Source: Bedellia somnulentella
Taxonomy: Eukaryota > Arthropoda > Insecta > Lepidoptera > Bedelliidae
Direction of reading: 5' to 3'
DNA length: 64,000 bases
Assembly: GCA_963576735.1 (NCBI GenBank)
Contig: OY755178.1
Coordinates: 15,996,001 to 16,060,000 of the forward strand
A program made the position numbers and the translations under genes. Below the pieces are notes generated by a model. That model was not told the DNA's origin and did no database searches. It saw only the letters and a program-made list of their open reading frames with translations. Positions 10,032-21,447 of the stretch are shown one piece after another (positions within the stretch are counted from its first letter, which is position 1; the number at the start of each line of letters is the position of its first letter).

Positions 10032-10477
10032 TTTTCTATAAATATTGAATTAAGAATTGCACCTATTTGAAGCATAGTACAATGCCCTTTTTTCCTTTTG
10101 GAATTTCTCAAAGTAGCTAAGATATTTTAGATTCTGAAACTCTGCCAATCCTTTTTGAATTCGTATAGGAATACGAGGGGCATGCCAAAAGAAACTAGAT
10201 ACTCAAAAATTATAAAATTTATTCTTTATTACAAGTATCGATCTTTTCAAAGTATTCACCCTGAGCACGTATACACTTTTCCATACGTCTGAACCAATTG
10301 GAAAATATTTGTGACCACTCACTCTTCTTTAGATACCTCAGAAATCTCGAAATTATAGGCAACCAGCGCATCTTCTTTGCTTTCAAACCTCTTCCCCTTT
10401 AGTTTTTCTTTGATTTTTGGAAACAACTAAAAATTACAAGGCGCTAGGTCAGGGGAATATGGCGGGTGAGGGAGAAT

Positions 10478-11230
10478 TTACACATTTTTCGAGTTGAAAA
10501 AGTCTAGTGTTCTGGCAGACGTGTGCGGCGCCGCATTGTCGTGGTGCCAGAGAAGATGCCGGATTCCTGACTTCGGTCGCTTGTCACACAAAGCTGATAT
10601 AACTGTTGGAGCACAAACTGTCACATACCATTCGGAGTTCACCGTCCTTTCATTCTCTAGCATAACAGTAGCAATATGACCCGTTTTGCAGAAAAACGAG
10701 GCGACCATTTGTTTCTGTGTGCTTCGTGCACGACGACATTTCGTTGGAGTTGGCTCGTCTTCAAAGCACCATACAGTCGACTGTCGCTTTGATTCGGGAT
10801 CATAGTTATATAGCCATGTTTCGTCACCAGTCAGTATATCATATACGTTTTTTTTCTCACCTCCGTTGATTTATCTATTATGAAAGGCATCAATCCACCC
10901 GACGGTCTTTCTGCTCATCGGTAAGTTTGTGCGGTGCCCATCTCGAACAACGTTTACGGAGAGAAAGGTGGTCGTGAATTATGGTTTGCATTGCTGCTGA
11001 TCCAATTCCTAGTTCTCGCTCTATCTCTACAAATGTAATTCGTTGGTTTTCGCGAATAAGTTTTTCGACTGCACGAACATTTTCTTGCGTGACCGCGGTT
11101 GGCGGCCGTCCTGTCTTCGCTTCGTCTTCGAGACATCCCCGTCCTCATTTAAATTTAGCCAACCAATTGAATACTGCTCCTCGGGAACAAACAGACTCAC
11201 CAAAAGTAGAAGCCAAAAGTTCAAAACATT
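10478..11230 (-). pseudogene. Mariner transposase remnant
   Basis: Decayed coding region of the mariner above. Recognisable blocks in order: N-terminal domain (ELLASTFGES-like, VFNWL), linker TGRPPTA, KLIRENQRITFVEIE, then GDETW and HHDNAAPHTSARTLDFFNSKNV, ending at a TAA where the other copy reads on. Inactive because of stops and an Asp-to-Asn change at the third metal-binding residue. Confidence 0.8.
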
Positions 11231-11407
11231 CTTGAAGCTTTAAACCTTTTTTAAAATCATAATAAATCATAGTGCGAAAATCACGTCAACTGAGCTCCAT
11301 TGTTGCAAGTGAATTCCCGCCAGATTCTCAGTAAAATGATGTTCATTCGAATAAAAAATAAATAAGAAGTGTGTTCTTTATTCAAATATTTCAATGAAAA
11401 ACCAGCC

Positions 11408-11475
11408 TATAAGATGGTGATCGATAGTCTCTGCCTACCCCAATGGGAATAATGGGCGTGAGTATAAGTAAGTAA
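11408..11475 (+). repeat. L1 LINE 3'-end scrap inside the mariner end
   Basis: GGTGATCGATAGTCTCTGCC, then CCCCAATGGGAATAATGGGC and GTGAGTATAAGTAAGTAAGT: the last codons of L1 plus a tail variant, replacing mariner sequence that is continuous in the copy ending at 43,447. Confidence 0.7.
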
Positions 11476-11727
11476 GTATCTAACTTCTATTGGCATGCCC
11501 CTCGATCTGCATTTAAAGTTGATTCTATCATTAAGAAACAACAGTATTTTATCATTAGTAGTATATTTTTCGAAAAGAAGTAGGAGAGTCCTTATTTGTC
11601 AGAGGAGAAGACAAGAGAATGTCATAATTCAAAACCAGGAAAAAACTGAGTTAATTTTTACTAAGTTTTTGAATGGCGTAGTATATAAACCTACTTATAA
11701 AGTCCATAGGTATCCTATACATACGCT

Positions 11728-11825
11728 GTAGTTACCATTAGGGTAGGCAGAGACTATCGATCGTCACTTTGTACAAACCTGACAAACCTCTCTCTGGCTT
11801 CGTTTACATATTGGTATCATATATT
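11728..11825 (-). repeat. L1 LINE 3'-end fragment
   Basis: TTACCATTAGGGTAGGCAGA, CTATCGATCG, CACTTTGTAC, CTGGCTTCGTTTACAT: complement of the L1 C-terminus. Confidence 0.75.
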
Positions 11826-12117
11826 GTATATAAATCACATTCGACATAATTTGTAATATAGGTACTAGGAACCCAAAGCTCAAGAAGAAATTACCTTCTT
11901 TTTGTGCATTACTTTTGAGATAAGATGGAACGGGCGAGAGGTCTCGTTTAATCTCAAGGACACTTAAAGATCTAGGCTAAGTGTTCTTCGGGGCTGTTTG
12001 CATTATTAACGGACTGGAAATTAGGTACGAAAATGTTTATTTATATCAACATCAATTATTCATCTAAATGACAAAAAAAAATGTCGTAATAAGACAAGTT
12101 CATTTTCCAGAATTTCC

Positions 12118-12300
12118 TTACTTACTTATACTCACACCTATTATTCCCATTAGGGTAGGCAGAGACTATCGATCGACAATCTCTCTTGCTTCTGTAACAT
12201 TCGGTATTCTTCTCATCATACATGCTCTTGTATTCTTAATTTGGTTAGCAAACGTCTTGCCCGGCCGTCCTCTACTAACACTATCAATCAATTTCAGATT
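12118..12300 (-). repeat. L1 LINE 3'-end fragment
   Basis: CCCATTAGGGTAGGCAGAGA, then CATACATGCTCTTGTATTCT and GGCCGTCCTCTACTAACACT, matching the L1 3' coding end with small deletions. Confidence 0.75.
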
Positions 12301-12344
12301 CGGTTAATTGTTTATTATCTATGTTTTAATACACCAAAGCTTTG

Positions 12345-12505
12345 CGCATACATACACACAATTAGTTCATTGGGGTGAGCAGAGGCTAGGATAGTCACTT
12401 TGTACAATTCTGGCAAACCTCTCGCTCTTCGTTTACACTTATCAAAACTTTTCATACATGGCCTTTTATTCTTCTCGCTACGGTGAAGCTACCTGCCTTT
12501 TAAAA
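12345..12505 (-). repeat. L1 LINE 3'-end fragment
   Basis: TTCATTGGGGTGAGCAGAGG, CACTTTGTACAATTCTGGCA and CATACATGGCCTTTTATTCT match L1 in reverse. Confidence 0.7.
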
Positions 12506-13085
12506 CAAATTATTTATATGATGTATTATGTAGGGTTAGAATAGCATTTTCCTTTTTTCCCTTTAATATAGTACTAGTGTGTACCATAAGCTTGCAATGC
12601 TCTTACTTATGTTATCCATAAAGTTGTATTGGAAATTCATTGCTAAGTCTATTCCTCCTTATGTGCAAATATTGCAATAAACTAATATAATACTGGAAAA
12701 TCTTCTTGGGTAAAGTCTTCTTTAATATATTTTGCCAACTTTGACTACAAACTTTGACTATTGTTTTTGCCATACAATATTGTTTCTTTAGGCTCAAAAT
12801 TCCTTAAAGTCTATAATCTTTAATTTTAAGCGAAGCCTAAACTATACCTAAAATATATACCTAACTGAAGAAAATGATTCAACCTATGCCTGTAGGCGAA
12901 ACACTTATGTTGTATTAGAATCATAAATTATTTTCTGATAGCAATCTATTTAATTATTATTGGTTCGTTTTTTCTTTCCATTATATTTGTACTTATTTAA
13001 TAGTTTAACATAGCAAAAGTGACTGAAATGAGTAAAATTTATTTTAAAGTAACAATAGCCAACATTCATTTCATTACTAATAAAT
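12506..13085. other. Unassigned AT-rich sequence
   Basis: No gene or repeat recognised. Confidence 0.3.
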
Positions 13086-13090
13086 AAAGA

Positions 13091-13235
13091 ATAAATAAAG
13101 GAAAGACAAATTTCGATACAGGCGGGAATCGAACCCGCGACCTCGGGTATACGCCCCCGTCACTCTGCCAATTGAGCTATCGTGTCAATGGCTGCCAGCG
13201 CGAAATTCTTCTATCCTTTTCTTTCCTTTATTTAT
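13091..13235 (-). repeat. S3 element: tRNA-like core between inverted repeats
   Basis: A 72-nt tRNA-like sequence (13115-13186, minus strand) has an A box (TAGCTCAATTGG), a B box (GGTTCGATTCC) and a perfect 5-bp T stem; its acceptor helix keeps about 5 of 7 pairs. It is flanked by ATAAATAAAGGAAAGA (13091-13106) and its inverse TCTTTCCTTTATTTAT (13220-13235). Probably not a functional tRNA gene: the family is repeated and the anticodon loop is irregular. Confidence 0.65.
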
Positions 13236-13239
13236 GAGT

Positions 13240-13737
13240 AATAATCCCAAATGAGATGTTCATGAACAAAAACATTCAAATTAATTATTTCTTATTTAAA
13301 AGTAGTAGAATAAGAATGTAGCTAAAAAAATATCTTTTGTTTGTTGTGCCCCAACGGATTATAGCTTACTTGTACGACATGAATGAAAAGAAAAACCTCT
13401 TTTTTGTGTTTAAAGTCCTACCAAAATTATGCAATTGATGACTCCCAGTATATAACTTTTTATTTAAAGCCAACGAAGTAGTAAAAAGTCAATAATAATA
13501 GATTTTTCTTTAAATATAGCATTTGCTAGATTAATTTAAACTGTGATAATAAATCACAAACATGTAGCACGATGGAAAATGTAACATTATTGGTATCAAC
13601 AATTTTTCACGTAAATTGCTTTCCTTTGCGAGCAGACTTTATAAAACTACTTCTTTGAAGTATTAAACATTAAGTTGTTTCCAGCCTTTGTGCAAATAAA
13701 TATTAATCAGTAAGGAGGAACTTTTAGTTATGATTCT
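13240..13737. other. Unassigned AT-rich sequence
   Basis: Nothing recognised until an S1 5' scrap at 13742-13785 (GTAGTGTCGGCTTAGAATAA). Confidence 0.3.
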
Positions 13738-13787
13738 CACTATGTAGTGTCGGCTTAGAATAACACTACCTAATTTCTATTTCTTAA

Positions 13788-14010
13788 AAAGACTCAAACG
13801 TTCACGCTAAATATCCCCGAAGGGGTTGGCAGAGATACTGATACTTCTGAACATCACTTGACATTGTCACCAGATCTTCAGAGTACCCACGTTTTGCTTG
13901 GAAAGTGTATTCACATGATAGGGAGCAGGCTTATCGCCTTTTGTACGAAAATACTGTTACATGACTTAGTACAACTTAGCCATACGGGTTTTCTCACGAT
14001 GTTTTTTTCG
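13788..14010 (-). repeat. S2 tRNA-derived SINE, 3' part
   Basis: ATATCCCCGAAGGGGTTGGC, CCCACGTTTTGCTTGGA and CATGACTTAGTACAACTTAG match the S2 body; the tRNA head is missing. Joined directly to an S1 scrap. Confidence 0.75.
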
Positions 14011-14333
14011 AGGGTGTCGTGCAAGGTAACTTAGATATTTGTTTTTTTTAATAGTGAGTGATGTGATTGGTGACCCATCAACAACCCTTTTTTACTTTAC
14101 AGCCTAATACCCACTAAAGTTTTCAAAATTACTGAGGTATTCCTCATTCTTAAGCTTCCTATCCGTTTTTGAGATTTATATAATAATATATTGGTATATT
14201 AAAAAATTACATAGCTTTATCTTGGTCGAATCGGTTTGGATTTTATAACACTGTAGACAGAAACAAAAAGTTAAAATATTGCTCCACTATATAAGCTAAG
14301 TTGAAATATTTACATTATGTACATTTTACACAT

Positions 14334-14547
14334 GCTGTGTAGTGTCGGCTTAGAATAGCACTACCCCATTTCTTCCGGTGGGTGTACGTAAGAGGCGACT
14401 AACGGTGTTGGGACTTTTAAGGGTTTTTTGGGCGATGCGGTAGGAGACCCATCACCAACAACCCTTATTTTACCATCTTTTCCCCACTTCCTTAGCTCCG
14501 GCTACCCCTTTTAGGGATTTATAGCCGTGAGTATAGGTAGGTAGGTA
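14334..14547 (+). repeat. S1 SINE-like repeat with small internal deletion
   Basis: Canonical start and GGCGATGCGG core; lacks part of the stretch before CTTAGCTCCGGCTACC; the tail has drifted to GGTAGGTAGG. Confidence 0.85.
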
Positions 14548-14549
14548 CA

Positions 14550-15148
14550 TTTTAAAACTTTAGAATGTCATTAATGGTTTAGCAACCAATTTTTATTAGA
14601 TAATTAATAACCGACCAAGTATATAATGATTTACCTATTTCACAAATAGTTCAAATCTAAAACAAAATAATTCGCAAATTTATGATACACAACTATGTAG
14701 GGAAATATTCCCATACCAGTTTGTAATACCAGCATACTTATGTGGAAAATTTAACAATAAAACGTGAATGTCTAATGTTATTCTGAATGTAATAAAAATA
14801 CAAAGTATCAGTAAAATGCAGCCTTTAGTTTGAAACCTTATGAATATAATTAGATGAAGCAACTCTTTGTTACCAGGACTCTATTTAGGATATTCCCAAA
14901 AAATAAACCAAAATTATAATTTGACTAAGAAAATATGTGTGTTTTGATGAGTTTTTCATACGGGTTCTCTCATAACAATATACCTTCTGAGTCTGAAATA
15001 GATAATTTTATATTTCAGTTTAATATTAAGTTACTAAGACTTTCGAGAAACCCCGACTTTTTAATCTTACTTGCTATTTTGAGCGAAAAGAGCATGAAAG
15101 TTTTTATTTTAGTGTTTAACGTTTAAAAAACAGAGAAATATTTTTACA
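14550..15148. other. Unassigned AT-rich sequence
   Basis: Short open frames only; nothing recognised. Confidence 0.3.
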
Positions 15149-15450
15149 TACATACATACATATACTCATGCCGTTAATTCTCATTAGGGTAGGCAAAGAC
15201 TATCGATAGCTACTTTACATACATACATACATATTCTCACGCCGTTAGTTCCCATTGGGGTAGGCAGAGACTATCGATCGCCACTTTGTACGATCCTGGC
15301 AAACCTCTCTGGCTTCGTTTACATCCATCAATCTTTTCATACATGCTCTTTTATTCCTCATACTGCGGACACCTGCCTTTTTGAGCACATTTTCTATTTG
15401 ATCCAAATGTGTCCTCCGAGGTCGTCCTCTACCAACATTACCATAGCTAC
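15149..15450 (-). repeat. Two consecutive L1 LINE 3' ends
   Basis: CATACATACA tail plus CTCATGCCGTTAATTCTCAT (15149-15215) is followed at once by a second, longer tail and 3' end (15218-15450, to CGTCCTCTACCAACATTACC). This is a tandem insertion of one 3' end into or beside another. Confidence 0.75.
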
Positions 15451-15454
15451 TTTC

Positions 15455-16040
15455 TTATGATATATAAATATTTTTTATTATGTAATAAATGATTTAATGC
15501 TTTTATCTCTACATTCCTTTAATTTTTGTTGACTGAAACTTTTGTTGAAACAGTTGGACTGAAACTAAATTGTAATTTTTTTGTTCATTATATACAAATA
15601 ATTTTATCAGGGGCCCTGGTCCAATGCGCAATATAACATAAATAAAAACATCTTCTGCTAAACATTCAGTATAACGAAGGGTAATCAATGTTCGTGTTTA
15701 AAATTCAAATGAATGAAATAATATTGTAAAATAACCTTTATTACTATAGCCGTATGGATTTTGGCGTTGGATTAATAAAGTTAGTGTTTGTTTAATTCAG
15801 TACTTGATATCCAGTCTAGTTGGTGGAGTTTGGGACAAAATATACACGAGTAGCGATACAGATATTTCCCTTATAGCTTTGATGCCCTGGTTTGAATTTT
15901 TAAGACCCTAGGTTGATCCAATCAGACGTACCGAGTATTTCAAGATGATGTAAAGGATAAGGAAAATGGGATTGGATGAATCCCATTTCCTAAGTTTAAA
16001 AAGTGTATTTAATGAATCAAGTTTTAAGGTACATCGCATT
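15455..16040. other. Unassigned AT-rich sequence
   Basis: No gene or repeat recognised. Confidence 0.3.
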
Positions 16041-16213
16041 TACTCATTGCTATAAATCCCTAGAAGGGGCCAGAGCTAAAAAAAAGGTGGTGATGGGTCT
16101 CCAACCGCATTGCCCAAAAATCCCTTAAAAGCCCCAATACCGTTAGTCGCCTCTTACGTACACCCACCGGAAGAAATGGGATAGTGCTATTCTAAGCCGA
16201 CACTACACAGCAT
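16041..16213 (-). repeat. S1 SINE-like repeat with internal deletion
   Basis: TATAAATCCCTAGAAGGGGC runs into GGTGGTGATGGGTCTCCAAC, skipping about 70 bp of the family sequence; ends at CACTACACAGCA. Confidence 0.85.
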
Positions 16214-16905
16214 ATTATTATTGTATAAAATATCAATAGAAAATAATATACAAAGTTCAGACCGTATATTTCCCTTAAGAAATATCATGTATTTGAAACG
16301 TGTATATTAACTGTTAAGTTTCCAAGACTTTGATCGCTATTTCCATGGCTTCCACCCGCTGAAGCGTGTAATATGTTAAGTAACACACTTTAATATTCTT
16401 GTTTGAAACTTATAAGAGTTCGTTAATGTAAACTTGTATGCAGCAAACTTGTTTGTTCGTACATAATTTTGTTCCTACGTGTTGTTTAGATCACTCCTAA
16501 TAAGTCATGTTTGCTTTGTACATTATAATTATTGTGTGCATAATAAAAAATATGTTTTCATATTCAGTGTTTTAAAAGATGTACATTTGATAAGACTGAT
16601 ATATTTTTTGATAAATAATAATGATAAATAAAAACTAGCCGAATTTCAGCCTTATTTGGAATAAAGAGTAGAAAATCTAATCTACTCTTCGTCCATCTTG
16701 TTTGCAGTGTTTTAGTTAATACAAAAGAAACTCACAGGGTACTGGTGTGATTCTAACTTTTTCAAATAGTGAAACTCATATTTTTTATATACTATTTTTT
16801 TCCATCCGATCTGGAATGGAATAAGGTCCAAGTCTTTTAGCTGGTACACTATTTGCCCTAATCCATCCACACGGGAACTTATATCACCCACAAGCTTAGA
16901 CTATA

Positions 16906-17262
16906 TAGACAGAGTCATAATGCAACGGGAGAGTGCCTCTTTTAGATAGCAATATTTTTCCCTGTAATGTTGCGATCACTAGAAAACAATTACCCCAAAA
17001 TACTATAATCACCATTCTAAAAGCTACTTTTTAATTTAAAATTGATTACGTCAATTTATTGTTTAATTAAAGGTTTACTGTTTACTATATTATTTCCTGC
17101 AATCATATAATTATACATACTTGCTCCTAGTATTATACAATCTTTTTTGTTTAATTTTACCATTTATACTGATGTTTAATACACCGTGAAATCTTAAGCA
17201 TTGCATGCAAGCAAGCATATAAAAGAGGTACTCTCCCGTTGCATTATGACTCTGTCTATAGT
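16906..17262. mobile_element. MITE-like element with ~38-bp inverted repeats
   Basis: ATAGACAGAGTCATAATGCA (16908-) continuing to CGGGAGAGTGCCTCTTTTA is repeated inverted at 17220-17262 with one or two mismatches. About 350 bp, non-coding. Ends near TATA are compatible with a TA target site. Confidence 0.6.
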
Positions 17263-17264
17263 GT

Positions 17265-18240
17265 TTATAGTCAAAGAATGATATCAATAAATCAAAATAA
17301 AATGGCGGGTTCCACTGGGCTAGTGTTAAAGTATCCACACACGCTCTTTAAACCTGACGTGTGCAGACTGTCAAATTTCTCAGCTTCAATATAAATCCAC
17401 ATACTAGGGTCGCAAAGACGCCTAGAATATAAATAACCTAATCAAAGTATTTATTCTTTTTAAAGTGCATTAAAAAGCTAATATTTCGCCAGTGTCTGGC
17501 GTTATTCCAAGCTAAAGCCGCACACTTAACACATTGCATCGCAGTTTTGCCAACATAACTACCATATATTCTAGCGCATTGTTCTCTTAATGCGTTTCAG
17601 GAGACATTTTCTTCTTTATGTTGAATGGATCTGATTTTATTGAGACGATTTTAGTGTCTTTTTGATATTCTCAATTGTCTGTTCTACTCGTAAGTTTTTA
17701 ATGGTAGCAGTTTTACGCCTTTGTTATTTTAAGAGAGATAAATTGGTGTTTTTTTAGCCGTTTCACGTTGGTAAAGATTATAGTTTCTGAATTGGGTATT
17801 CAGAGATTTTCTTATTTGAGACAGACATATGTTATATATAAGAAAAGATCGTTGGTAATGAACTTAAATTTAAGGGCTACCCCCTTTCAATACTTTCAGC
17901 TGTGCTTTTGTTTACGAAACAATATCTCCCGTAAGTGTTTGTTGATAGGTTTTAATGTCAGCTAATTTCGCACAACTCTATGTTATTTCTGCGGACGGAG
18001 TAGAAGGCGGCAAATTCAACAAACATATTATAGAATAGAAAAACACTTTATTGCACATAAAAAAAGGAAACACATCCAAAAATACAAATTCAATAACAAA
18101 TGTTCACTTGGCGGTCTTATCCCTAAAAGCGATCTCTTCCAGACAACTTTTAGGAACGTTTGCCCGCTTACCGGATAATTGGCTGCGAAAATTCCCAATT
18201 TAATGCCTTTTTACAGGTGTATAAGGTATTACTTTAGGAT
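17265..18240. other. Unassigned sequence
   Basis: No gene recognised. CTGGAAGAGATCGCTTTAAG near 24,950 resembles the inverse of AAAAGCGATCTCTTCCAGAC at 18,126, hinting at another dispersed repeat. Confidence 0.3.
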
Positions 18241-18244
18241 ATAT

Positions 18245-18392
18245 TGCGTGAGTACCCTGTCTAAGCGAAACGTGGGTACCTTCTCTGGACACTAGATGCC
18301 TCTGCCATGTGAGTTCACAAGTATTGGCACCTCTGCCAACCCCTTCGGGGATAAACGGCGTAAACGTGTATGTTATGTTGTATTGCGTAATA
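18245..18392 (+). repeat. S2 tRNA-derived SINE, 3' part
   Basis: GTACCCTGTCTAAGCGAAAC, ACACTAGATG, CCAACCCCTTCGGGGATAAA then TATGTTATGTT: the S2 3' half with its TTATG tail. Confidence 0.75.
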
Positions 18393-18394
18393 TC

Positions 18395-18915
18395 TCTAAA
18401 TCATCTGTGATAATATTGAGTGCTATGTTGGTGTCGCCTTTAGAACAATTACAGTTTGTGACACATATCCCTGCTTTAAATGTTTTTTCGGATATAAACA
18501 TTTTTAATACGTGTAATGTTAGTAATACTCATGAGTTTTTGTAAACAAGCTTCAAACACCCAACCTCATTAAAAATTTTATTTTATGATCCGTTTAAAAA
18601 TGATTAATGTTTACTTTAATTAAATAGCCGCAAAATTAAAATAAACGAGTATTAGGGGATCATAATTTTATGAGAGGTGAAATTGGCTAAGTTTATTAGG
18701 ATGGGGCGGGATCGTAAAACATTTTACACCTGTTGAGCTCCGGCCTTTATAACCAAGCTTAGTTGTTTAATAAAGGTAGACAGAAAGAGATAAAATCTGG
18801 ATGAAAATATACACCTTGATATTACTTTAGCGCGAATGGAGTTAGAAAATCAGAGTCTCGGTGCATTTTGTTTATGATTTAAGCGACGCTAAATTATAAT
18901 TTATTTGTCTTGTTA
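18395..18915. other. Unassigned sequence
   Basis: No gene or repeat recognised. Confidence 0.3.
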
Positions 18916-18917
18916 CT

Positions 18918-19169
18918 GCTGTGTAGTGTCGGCTTAGAATAGCACTACCCCATTTCTTCCGGTGGGTGTACGTAAGAAGCGACTTAAGGTATTGGGGGCT
19001 TTTAAGGGATTTTTGGGCGATGCGGTTGGAGACCCATCACCAACAACCTTTATTTTATCATCTTTTCCCCACACAACTTTCCAAAAGTGGCTGAGGAATT
19101 TCTAATTCCTTAGCTCTGGCTACCCCTTCTAGGGATTTATAGCCGTGAGTATATGTATGTATGTATGTT
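18918..19169 (+). repeat. S1 SINE-like repeat, full length
   Basis: Complete copy from GCTGTGTAGTG to AGCCGTGAGTATATGTATG. Confidence 0.9.
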
Positions 19170-19170
19170 A

Positions 19171-19321
19171 TATAGAACGGCAGAACCGTGGACCGACGAT
19201 TTCGTGAAAATCGCGGGAAGCCGTTGGATGAGCGCAGCGCAGTACTGGTCGTTGTGGAATCTTAAGTGGTGGCCTATGTCCAGGAGTGGATGTCTATTGG
19301 CTGAATGATGATGATGATAGA
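19171..19321 (+). repeat. Second LINE family (L2) 3' end with (ATG)n tail
   Basis: Translates as a decayed LINE C-terminus (EPWTDDFVKIAGSRWMSAAQ, residues only in part conserved) and then ends GGCTGAATGATGATGATGA. The tail differs from L1 and S1. It abuts the preceding S1 tail. A related copy lies at 52,845-53,075. Confidence 0.6.
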
Positions 19322-19324
19322 ACG

Positions 19325-19900
19325 GGCTGTCGTGGCCGCTCGCTCGTGGAACATGTCATTATTTCAAGCATGTAGCCGTCGAGCGATTGTCACCGATTCA
19401 TACGACGTGTACTCAGAAGTATGATGAATAACTGATGATGATGAACTACTTTATAAAAAGCTTTTCTCATATATTTTTTGTAACTTAAAAGGAGTATAGA
19501 GAATAGTAAAATAAAGGACGGTTTTGATTTTTCGGTGACCACTCCTGCTTCCAAATTATAAGGCGTTTGAGCGTAATCTTTTCACTTTATGTATTGTTTT
19601 TCATATTGTATGTGGTGTATAATATAATAAGTTAATATAAGATTTTTCTTTTTTATTATAATAATATAATTAGTTAGATTCAATTGATTGATTCTGATAA
19701 CAATTTATACACTACTTTACACTACACTACTGATAGTTTAAGCCTTTTTTGTTTATTGTTGCCTGAAATACAGGTAAATTACCTAGCTCAGGAACAGGAA
19801 AATGTTATATATTGTACTTTAGATAACTAACTAGGTTAAGACAAATATTATGTACTTTTGAAAACTGAATATTTTTCCATTTATTTATTTTTATTTACAT
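19325..19900. other. Unassigned AT-rich sequence
   Basis: No gene or repeat recognised. Confidence 0.3.
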
Positions 19901-19902
19901 AA

Positions 19903-20258
19903 CATAAACGTTCACGCCAAATATCCCCGAAGGGGTTGGCAGAGGTACTAATACTTCTGAACATCACGTGACTTTGTCACCTGGTGTTCAGAGTACCCAC
20001 GTTTTGCATGGACAGTGTACTCACGTGATAGGGGGCAGCCCTATCGCCGTTTTGTACGAATACACTGTCACATGACTTAGTACAACTCAGCCATGTGGGT
20101 TTCCTCACGATGTTTTCCCTCACCGTTAACAACCATGATAAATTAACCATACATATGACTTTAGAAAAGACAAATTGGTGTAGGCCCGACCCAGGATTTG
20201 AACACTAGTCGTTTGCACGATAACCGAGTATTCTACCCACTGGGCTATCACGGTAATT
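19903..20258 (-). repeat. S2 tRNA-derived SINE, near full length
   Basis: From AACATAAACGTTCACGCC (tail) to the complement of the tRNA head ending near CACTGGGCTATCACGG. B-box remnant CAGGATTTGAAC. Confidence 0.85.
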
Positions 20259-20329
20259 TTTATTTATTGGAAAGATAATGGTAAGTAAAATGCATAGTGT
20301 AAATAACTATGCATTACGCCGTACATTCA

Positions 20330-20470
20330 AGTAGGTATGGTATAGTCGCTAATTCTTCTGAATAGCATGTGAAATTTATACTCTTGGCGCACAAAATCTA
20401 AATTTTCTGGCTGGAAAGTGCCTTCACATCCAGGCCAGAGTTATATTGCCGCTTTGCATAAACACTATCA
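20330..20470 (-). repeat. S2 copy, strongly diverged
   Basis: AATTCTTCTGAATAGCATG, GGAAAGTGCCTTCACATCC and GCCGCTTTGCATAAACAC follow the S2 order. It abuts the next copy. Confidence 0.5.
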
Positions 20471-20471
20471 C

Positions 20472-20838
20472 ATAAACATAACATAAACGTTCACGCCGTT
20501 TATCCCCGAAAGGGTTGGCAGAGTTACCAATACTTCTGAACTCACATGGCAAGCGCCATCTAGTTTCCAGAGAAGGTACCCACGTTTTGCTTAGACAGTG
20601 TACTCACGTGATAGGGGGCAGGAATCTCGCCGTTTTGTATGAATACACTGTCACATGACTAAGTACAACTCAGCCATGTGGGTTTCCTCCCGATGTTTTC
20701 CCTCACCGTTAACAACCATGATAAATTAACCACACATATGACTTTAGAAAAGACAAATTGGTGTAGGCCCGTCCCAGGATTGGAACTCACGCCCTTCTGT
20801 TTTCGGGCGGGTGTTCTACCCACTGGACTATCATGTCG
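20472..20838 (-). repeat. S2 tRNA-derived SINE, full length
   Basis: Complete: tail AACATAAACGTTCACGCCGT to tRNA-like head (complement reads ACATGATAGTCCAGTGGGTA with a B box near GAGTTCCAATCC). Confidence 0.88.
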
Positions 20839-20839
20839 C

Positions 20840-21445
20840 TTCACATAAGTAAGTACTATTTAGAAACTTTCTTCATTCTTTAACTATTGAAATATGATTT
20901 TGTAGAAGTCACATTATTGTTTGCCCTATTCGGTATTTGGACCATTATGCAAAAGAACGGCACTTAAAAATAATAATCATTATCTTTTTTCGTCATCTTA
21001 AGTAAATGTTTTACATTAAAAAGTAACAATGTCTTAATTTGCGAATGTTCAACGTTTTTTATAAGTTTTCTTCAATTCTCTGTGCACAGAATGCACAGTG
21101 TCATAACAATTTAACTCGTATTACTGGGCAGCAAAGACCATTTTAATTAGAGTCGACTCTGACAATATTTTGTAAACAAAGATGTTACATAAGACGCAGT
21201 AGGGACACTCTTTTAAAATGAATAAAAGCCATTGTTATTTCCTTATATATAAATTATACTCAATACACAATATATACACAAGTAATGTAAATATTATTAC
21301 TCTATAATGTAATGTCCGAAACGGTCATAGTCCTAAAATATTGTTTGAATGTGAATAAGGCCATAATTTGCCGTATAAAATAATTGTTTTTATAGTTTTT
21401 AGATCATCTCCTACACTACCAACTTCTATACTATGGTATTATCAA
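20840..21445. other. Unassigned AT-rich sequence
   Basis: No gene or repeat recognised. Confidence 0.3.
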
Positions 21446-21447
21446 AA

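Larger units (their letters stand above)
10174..11504 (-). mobile_element. Mariner (DD34D) DNA transposon, inactivated
   Basis: Terminal inverted repeats CGAGGGGCATGCCAAAAGAA (10174-) and the complement of TTCTATTGGCATGCCCCTCG (to 11504). The left flank is TA as expected; the right flank has drifted to AT. The transposase reads on the minus strand. The helix-turn-helix/linker region (11027-11224, 10954-11148) includes the GRPPTAV linker, followed by the first catalytic Asp (TGDETW, near 10820) and the second (HHDNAAPHTS). The third catalytic Asp is Asn here (APCNF near 10435, against APCDF in the copy at 36,819). Nonsense codons (for example at 10478-10480) and frameshifts add to the damage. 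A scrap of L1 LINE tail lies inside its end at 11408-11475. Confidence 0.88.

Noticed and set aside
13115..13186. Functional tRNA gene
   Set aside because: A and B boxes and T stem are good, but the acceptor is mismatched, the anticodon loop irregular and the sequence belongs to a dispersed family.
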